NCBI GenBank assembly: GCA_963969495.1
Contig: OZ018330.1
Location: 66,082,513-66,146,512 of the forward strand
Direction: 5' to 3'
DNA: 64,000 nt
Source: Ceratothoa steindachneri
Taxonomy: Eukaryota; Arthropoda; Malacostraca; Isopoda; Cymothoidae
Part shown: piece after piece, positions 59,259 through 64,000 of the stretch
Numbering within the stretch: position 1 is the first letter of the stretch
Layout: every line of letters begins with the position of its first letter
Translations under genes and position numbers: made by a program
Notes under the pieces: model-generated
What the model saw: the letters and a program-made list of their open reading frames with translations, nothing else
Database searches by the model: none
Told to the model about the DNA's origin: nothing

Positions 59259-60448
59259 GAATAAGACGGAATTAGGTTTCAAATACTGATTGGATAACCA
59301 TGGTTATTAAATTATTATGATGGGAGATCTTGGGTGGTGAGAGATTCAGTTTCTTTGAACTTCCAGAGTAAAGCGGGGCAAACTTGGGGGAAGGGGCCTT
59401 GGTGATCTTGATTACGCACAGGTGTAGACGGGAACCCGAAGAGGGGGATGCTAAGTTCTCAAAACTCTGATTTAGTGAGATGAGGGCCTCTCTTCCTCAA
59501 GAGGTCACCGAACGAACTTCAAAGGAGGGAAGGGGGAGAGGGCCGTCTACAATCTGCGATTGAGCGAGCTTTTTGGCATCTTGTTCTTAAGAGGTCAGTA
59601 GAAGAACTTTTGAGGACGGCTTCTCCAATCCTTGATCCGAAGGAGGTTGAGAAAGGCTGGCGTTGCCTCAGAGACTTTTCTTCCTGACCCGAAGTTACAA
59701 GAGTGATATCTAGCTCTTTCGTGGCCTGCACCCTTCACTATACACTTCTCCGGCGAGAGCGTCGTTTAAGCGAACCTCCGTTCGGGGAAGCGTCGTCTAA
59801 GTGAAAGTGCGGGAAATCCTTGATAGGGCGCATACATACCCGGATTTCTCCAAAACAGGAAGAGGGAGAGGGATTTTCTCGAACCTTCTTTATCGGCCGG
59901 GGCAACAGAGCGTTTTGTTACGGGAAAGTGCAAGGGGCCGGGACAGCGGGTCTGAAGGAATGACTATCGGCTAGAGCCATAAAAGTTGTCTCAAGGGGAT
60001 CAAAAAAGAGGGCAATTGGCAAACCTACAAATAGACGAATAATCTCCCGACTCTGGCGGGAGGGAAGATTAAGACGGCGGGGGGCTAGCCTTCAATCCCA
60101 GCGTCATGCCTCGGTGTGAATTTCTCAGTGACATGGTGGAAAGACCAAAAAGGGTGAAGTTGGGGGGCGGGGGGGTAGTAAGGGCTCGCTTTCTCTCCCG
60201 AAGTAATATCTTAGGGGGTGGGGAAATATTACTATTATAGGGGTTCCCTCTACACTCCTTATCCAAAGACATTTTAACAGCAAAAAAAACTTTGGGGCCC
60301 AAAAAATGTCTACAACTAACTTCATCAAGAGGGGAACTAATACAGCTACAATTTTAACATTTAGCAAACAGAAAAAAATATAAGGCTACACTGGATTTAC
60401 ATATATGTAACCAGAGACTACTTAATCTATACATACGCACACACAACA
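59256..60448 (-). mobile_element. Putative gypsy LTR (3' end not located)
   Basis: On the minus strand a purine run (60449-60459) is followed at once by TGTTGTGTGTGCG, the TG start expected of an LTR next to a polypurine tract. From there to about 59330 the sequence is GC-rich compared with the flanks, with few long open frames, as in an LTR. I could not find the matching CA end or a second LTR, so the limits are tentative. Confidence 0.45.
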
Positions 60449-60459
60449 TCCCCCCAAAA
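60449..60459 (-). other. Polypurine tract of gypsy element
   Basis: Minus-strand TTTTGGGGGGA directly before the presumed LTR start. It would prime plus-strand DNA synthesis. Confidence 0.55.
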
Positions 60460-60461
60460 GA

Positions 60462-61355
60462 AGGAAGTGTATTTACAAAATGAGTTAAACACGAATTTTG
60501 CTATACACTTAGGTTGTTCCTACACAAGCTATCGGCTAGGCAGTTGACAGTGCCTTTAACATACATGATCCGAAATTGGTACTTCATGAGTAGTAGGCTC
60601 TAACGCATTTAACGAACATTTTGGCTCTTACAGTTTTTTTAGGTACGCCAGGGGTTTGTGATTGCTTTCGACAATATATAATTTACTTATGAGATACATC
60701 TTAAATATACGAATAGACCACACCTGGCTTAAACTTTGAGCTCTATGGTGGCATACGCCTTTTCGCGAGGGGACAGCTTCCTACTAACATATCCTAAAGG
60801 ATATGCCACTCCATCGTCGTCATATTAAACGAGGGCACAACCTAGACCCTCCTGGAAGGCATCGGTACGAATCCCGAATATTTTATTAGGATCCGGTAAT
60901 CTCAAAATAGGAGTAAAGTTTAGTTTCTTTTTTACCTGGTCGAAGTGATCTTCCACGGAATGGGTCCAATTGACCTGATTGGGGGCCGTTCTCTTAAGCA
61001 TATCGTTACGGCGTGAGGCTATGGCATTGGAATTTGGCACAAAACGACGATAGAACGACACGGACCCCCAAAAGGAAAGAAGCTGTTTCTTCGTTCGGGG
61101 GAGTTGCATTTCTGAGATAGCCTTTACCTTGTCATCCTGGGGAATCATTTGATTCCTACCGATCTGGAAGCCAAGGGAGTTAATAGTGTCATAGGCAAAG
61201 TTACACTTTGTCGGGCCTACCATGAACCCGTGTACGCGTAACACAGATAGTAGCGCACACAGAGACTGTACGTGTTGGTCCCAGGTACAAGTAGCAACGT
61301 CCACGTTATCGATATAAAAAGTCACTTTCGATAGGCCATCTAACAACCGGCGCAT
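60462..61355 (-). pseudogene. Ty3/gypsy pol fragment: RT C-terminus and RNase H, no integrase
   Basis: An open minus frame of 176 codons (60825-61355): MRRLLDGLSKVTFYIDN, KCNFAYDTINSLGFQIGRN, LPRTKKQLLSFWGSVSFYRR, FVPNSNAIA, ILRLPDPNKIFGIRTDAFQE, GLGCALV. The catalytic YIDD reads YIDN (61305-61316). RNase H begins with R-T-D-A (Asp kept) and continues below 60825 with frame changes: YVSRKLSPREKAYATIELK, then VKGTVNCLADSL. Integrase should follow, but the polypurine tract comes only about 25 bp later, so it is deleted. Gag, protease and N-terminal RT are absent upstream of 61355, which abuts a Tc1 fragment. Confidence 0.85.
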
Positions 61356-61364
61356 GATCCGGTT

Positions 61365-61880
61365 TTACTAATTGATTATTTATTCTCGATTTCACTGGTC
61401 CACTTGTCTCCTACGGACTCTAAAGTTGCTTGAAGTCGAGAACAACTGGAACATGGACTCGTCAAACCATAATACACGTACACACTGACGAATGGTCCAG
61501 TTGCGATGAGCTCAATGCCAAACCCAGTAAACGTTTCTTCTGCTGAATATTGGTCAGCGGTTTCTGGCTGGCATTATATAAGTGAGGGCCTGGTGCAAGC
61601 AGTTTGCGAGGGATTGTGCTGACATAGGCATTAAATTGGTCTCCTTTGGTTGGCTTAAGATCTCTAGAACTCATGTATCGTATAGACCTTTCGTCATGTT
61701 GCGTAACGACCATGGATCGTCTTCAACACTTCTGTAACGCTGAAATGTGATCTGCCGACAGCCGTTTTCTCGACAGCTGAGACTATCCTTGTGTATCTTA
61801 CGTATCAGAATTCTCTCCTCCACGGTATAGTTACGAGTTTTCGCTATTCTCATGTGGACTCTCATATTAATCATCAAGTA
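61365..61880 (-). pseudogene. Tc1-like transposase, N-terminal part
   Basis: Minus strand: AKTRNYTVEERILIRKIHKD and LSCRENGCRQITFQRY (paired-type DNA-binding region), DDPW, SRDLKPTKGDQFNAYVST, KPLTNIQQKKRLLG, then in another frame HRNWTIRQCVRVLWFDESMF and QLFSTSSNFRVRR. F-D-E-S holds the first catalytic Asp. The fragment stops there, next to the gypsy fragment, so the second Asp and the Glu are missing. Family DD34E is inferred from the N-terminal pattern. Confidence 0.8.
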
Positions 61881-62149
61881 TGTTTGTTATATAAAGACAT
61901 TTTGACTGTAATTTACAGCATGCTGATATTAGGATTTCATGCATTTCAATAGCATTGTCATTTTATATAATTAATAAAAGTTATAAGGAATCTTGTACTT
62001 TTATTTTGCATTTTTGTCGTGACAAAGGCATGCAAACCTACACCAAATTATTTATACCCAACTAATAAGAAAAAATGGTGGTATTCGAAAACATTTTACT
62101 GCTTTTGTATAAATGAAGCAATACCCAGAAAACAACGTAGATGTCTCAC
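61881..62149. other. Unassigned spacer between Tc1 remnants
   Basis: AT-rich; may hold the terminal region of one of the flanking Tc1 copies, but no clear inverted end was found. Confidence 0.3.
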
Positions 62150-63010
62150 AGAAAATTGAAAGAAACATTTATAAAAAGTATTCAGGATCTTGTTATGAAT
62201 GACTTTATCACATATTCGGTGGTAATACTTCACCAATTTGTCCCACTGCTTGAGCGATATTTTATTTCCAATCTTTGCTAGAGATCTTCAACATTGTTCG
62301 GTTTCGAAGCAAGTAATTCTTCAACGGGGATCTTCACTATGTTTCCTATTGGGCTTTGATCAGGGCTTTGCATAGGTGAGTTGATAACGTCGATATTTTC
62401 AGTATTCAAGAACTGCTTCCACGGCTTTGTTGAGTGATACTAAGAATCGTCTTGCGAGTTAAAAGCTTCCATACTCCCTATGTTTGGAGTGAGAGAAACA
62501 CGTTCCTGAAGCAAATTCTTCTTTACCGCAGACCGTATTTTTCCTCAAGAGAAGATGAGCGGACAGACTACTATGGTTGAAATAATGCTGCGTCATATTA
62601 CGCTACACCCTAAAAATCTAACTCTCTTTTTTATGTGAGATTCAATTTTTCTCTTGTATGACGCCTTACGGCTTCCAATCTAATATAAACAAATAAATTT
62701 AAACTTGTTGCTGAGAAACACATTTTTCATCACCCCTTAAGTCATGCTCAGTAGCAAAGGTAAATCTAGCCGATTTACTATTTTTACCTATAAGTCCTAG
62801 GACTCTTACATCTGACAAGCCAGATGAGTCACACTGGCGGAGCACATTCAGTTCAGGTTCTTGTTATCTCGATGTTAAATTCTTGCTGCTGCTGTCTCAA
62901 ATCGGTCCTTTATCGATATCCATTGAATTATGCGATCTTTCCTGAGAGTGGGTCTTCGAGGAAGATCCGTTTTCTTCGTCACATCACAAAAACCGGTATC
63001 CTCATAGAGC
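62150..63010 (-). pseudogene. Tc1-like transposase, near full-length, dead
   Basis: Minus strand, N to C: LPRRPTLRKDRII and SIKDRFETAAARI (DNA-binding region and linker), CSASVTH, LSNKFKF where F-S-D-E-S-K-F is expected (first Asp now Asn), IRSAVKKNLLQERVSLTPN, NSQDDS (second Asp kept), TKPWKQFLNTENIDVINSP, QSPDQSPIGN where the catalytic Glu is Gly, ELLASKPNNVEDL, and a C-terminal VIHNKILNTFY. Order and spacing match a Tc1 DD34E transposase. It differs from the fragment at 61.4-61.9 kb, so two Tc1 families are present. Confidence 0.75.
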
Positions 63011-63119
63011 ATTGTTAGTATGAAATCACACTTGTTAAACGAATACAATGCTTCGAAATTATCAGACAGTATCATTCTTGAGTTACTTTTCACGTTGTTT
63101 CGATCAAAATTCGCAATTT

Positions 63120-63475
63120 TTGGTTTTGTATATTATTTTATTGCAAATTTTATGAACTTTTTTATAGTATAATTATTTTTTAGCAACATAACTAGAACAT
63201 AGTGAAAATTAAAATAATTCAAAATTGTATACATTTGTGGAAAACTTTTCTTTGATATTTAAAGTTCCTTTGTGAAAAACAAAACAAAACTGCACCGTTG
63301 GTTTTTATATAATTTGATTGCAAATTTTCTGCACTTTTTATAGTATATATTGTGTTTTATCAACATGCCTAGAACATAGTATAGACTATGATAATACAAA
63401 ATTGTATACATTCGTGGAAATTCTCCGTAGATTTTTAAAGTGAATTTCTGAACAAAACACAAAATTACACCATGC
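63120..63475. repeat. Tandem dimer of a ~178-bp AT-rich unit
   Basis: Halves 63120-63297 and 63298-63475. Shared: TTGCAAATTTT, CTTTTTATAGTATA, CTAGAACATAGT, CAAAATTGTATACATT and GTGGAAA, in the same order with spacing 177-179 bp. Confidence 0.85.
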
Positions 63476-64000
63476 GATTTTAAATATTTACTAAAAAAAA
63501 TCCGGCGCCAGTGAACTGGTATATATTTTTAACATCATTTGAATATAGATTGAACTAAATTCCATGGCATTCAGAACACCCTTACTATTTACCTAACATC
63601 CCCCTTTCCAACTGAGAACCAAGCCTATAGTTGACCATGTCCTAAAAATATATGTTTCAGTCCATCATTAAAACAGATTTTGATGGAACTAATGATAACT
63701 AAATCATATTTGAATATTTTGCTCGTGAATTGAGTTTGCTTGCTTAATTTTTAGTAATTCTATAGCCATTTATATGATTTAATGTTTCAAAGGGGGGTTC
63801 TGACAGGACACCCTGTATCTCTAAAACGGCACCTTATGTTATTAGGATTTTGGCAGAAGTAAAAGGGCTTTTGATGTGCTTTGATTTTGTATAAGATAAT
63901 CTAACGTAGTCAAAAGCTGAAAAAATGAATGTGGTATTCCTTTAATATTGTAGAGGAAAATCTGCTTTCTGAAAAATTTGGCGAATTTAACTTGTCTCGT
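63476..64000. other. Unassigned, AT-rich
   Basis: No gene seen. CACCCTGTA at 63809-63817 resembles the inverted end of some Tc1/mariner elements (TACAGGGTG), but no partner end was found nearby. Confidence 0.3.

Noticed and set aside
1..64000. A new defence or biosynthetic gene system
   Set aside because: No cluster of intact genes exists in the window; every clear protein signature is a decayed mobile element.

Overview
This is an intergenic or heterochromatin-like stretch of an animal genome, most likely an arthropod. That placement is an inference from the mix of mobile-element families: I/Jockey-type LINEs with several CCHC knuckles in ORF1, BEL/Pao and Ty3/gypsy LTR elements, Penelope-like elements, and mariner and Tc1 transposons. 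I see no prokaryotic operon and no complete host gene. Almost every recognisable protein is a decayed transposable element (TE), and many frames must be changed to follow one domain.

Layout. 0-8.4 kb: a BEL/Pao retrotransposon (gag, protease, RT) split by a full-length but dead I-clade LINE (LINE-A), with a candidate target-site duplication. 8.4-13.9 kb: mostly unassigned sequence plus one copy of a dispersed repeat (R). 13.97-15.17 kb: a LINE remnant (LINE-B) whose endonuclease segment is present three times in tandem. 15.2-22.2 kb: a three-level nest, in which a second R copy is split by a minus-strand LINE (LINE-C), itself split by a mariner with near-matching inverted ends and TA target sites. 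23.7-25.3 kb: a ~125-bp satellite of about 13 units. 26.3-28.4 kb: an RTE-like LINE (LINE-D) with an internal 352-bp duplication. 32.8-33.3 kb: a Penelope-like RT remnant. 34.2-38 kb: two weak host-exon candidates and a minus-strand LINE ORF1 (LINE-E). 38.8-40.5 kb: a mariner-like transposase remnant and a CR1/L2-like LINE tail. 40.5-49.9 kb: AT-rich with little signal apart from a tRNA-derived SINE candidate. 49.9-52.9 kb: a heavily decayed Jockey-like LINE (LINE-F). 53.4-59.3 kb: three 3' ends of Penelope-like elements, two joined head-to-tail and one inverted, each ending in (TA)n and enclosing another LINE (LINE-G). 59.3-61.4 kb: a gypsy pol fragment and putative LTR lacking integrase. 61.4-63.5 kb: two Tc1 remnants and a tandem dimer.

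The genes do not form a pathway. The interest lies in the nesting order, the TE-internal tandem duplications, the Penelope 3'-end arrangement, and an ORF1 C-terminal domain conserved between three LINE copies. All family calls come from reading translations by eye; no database search was run.
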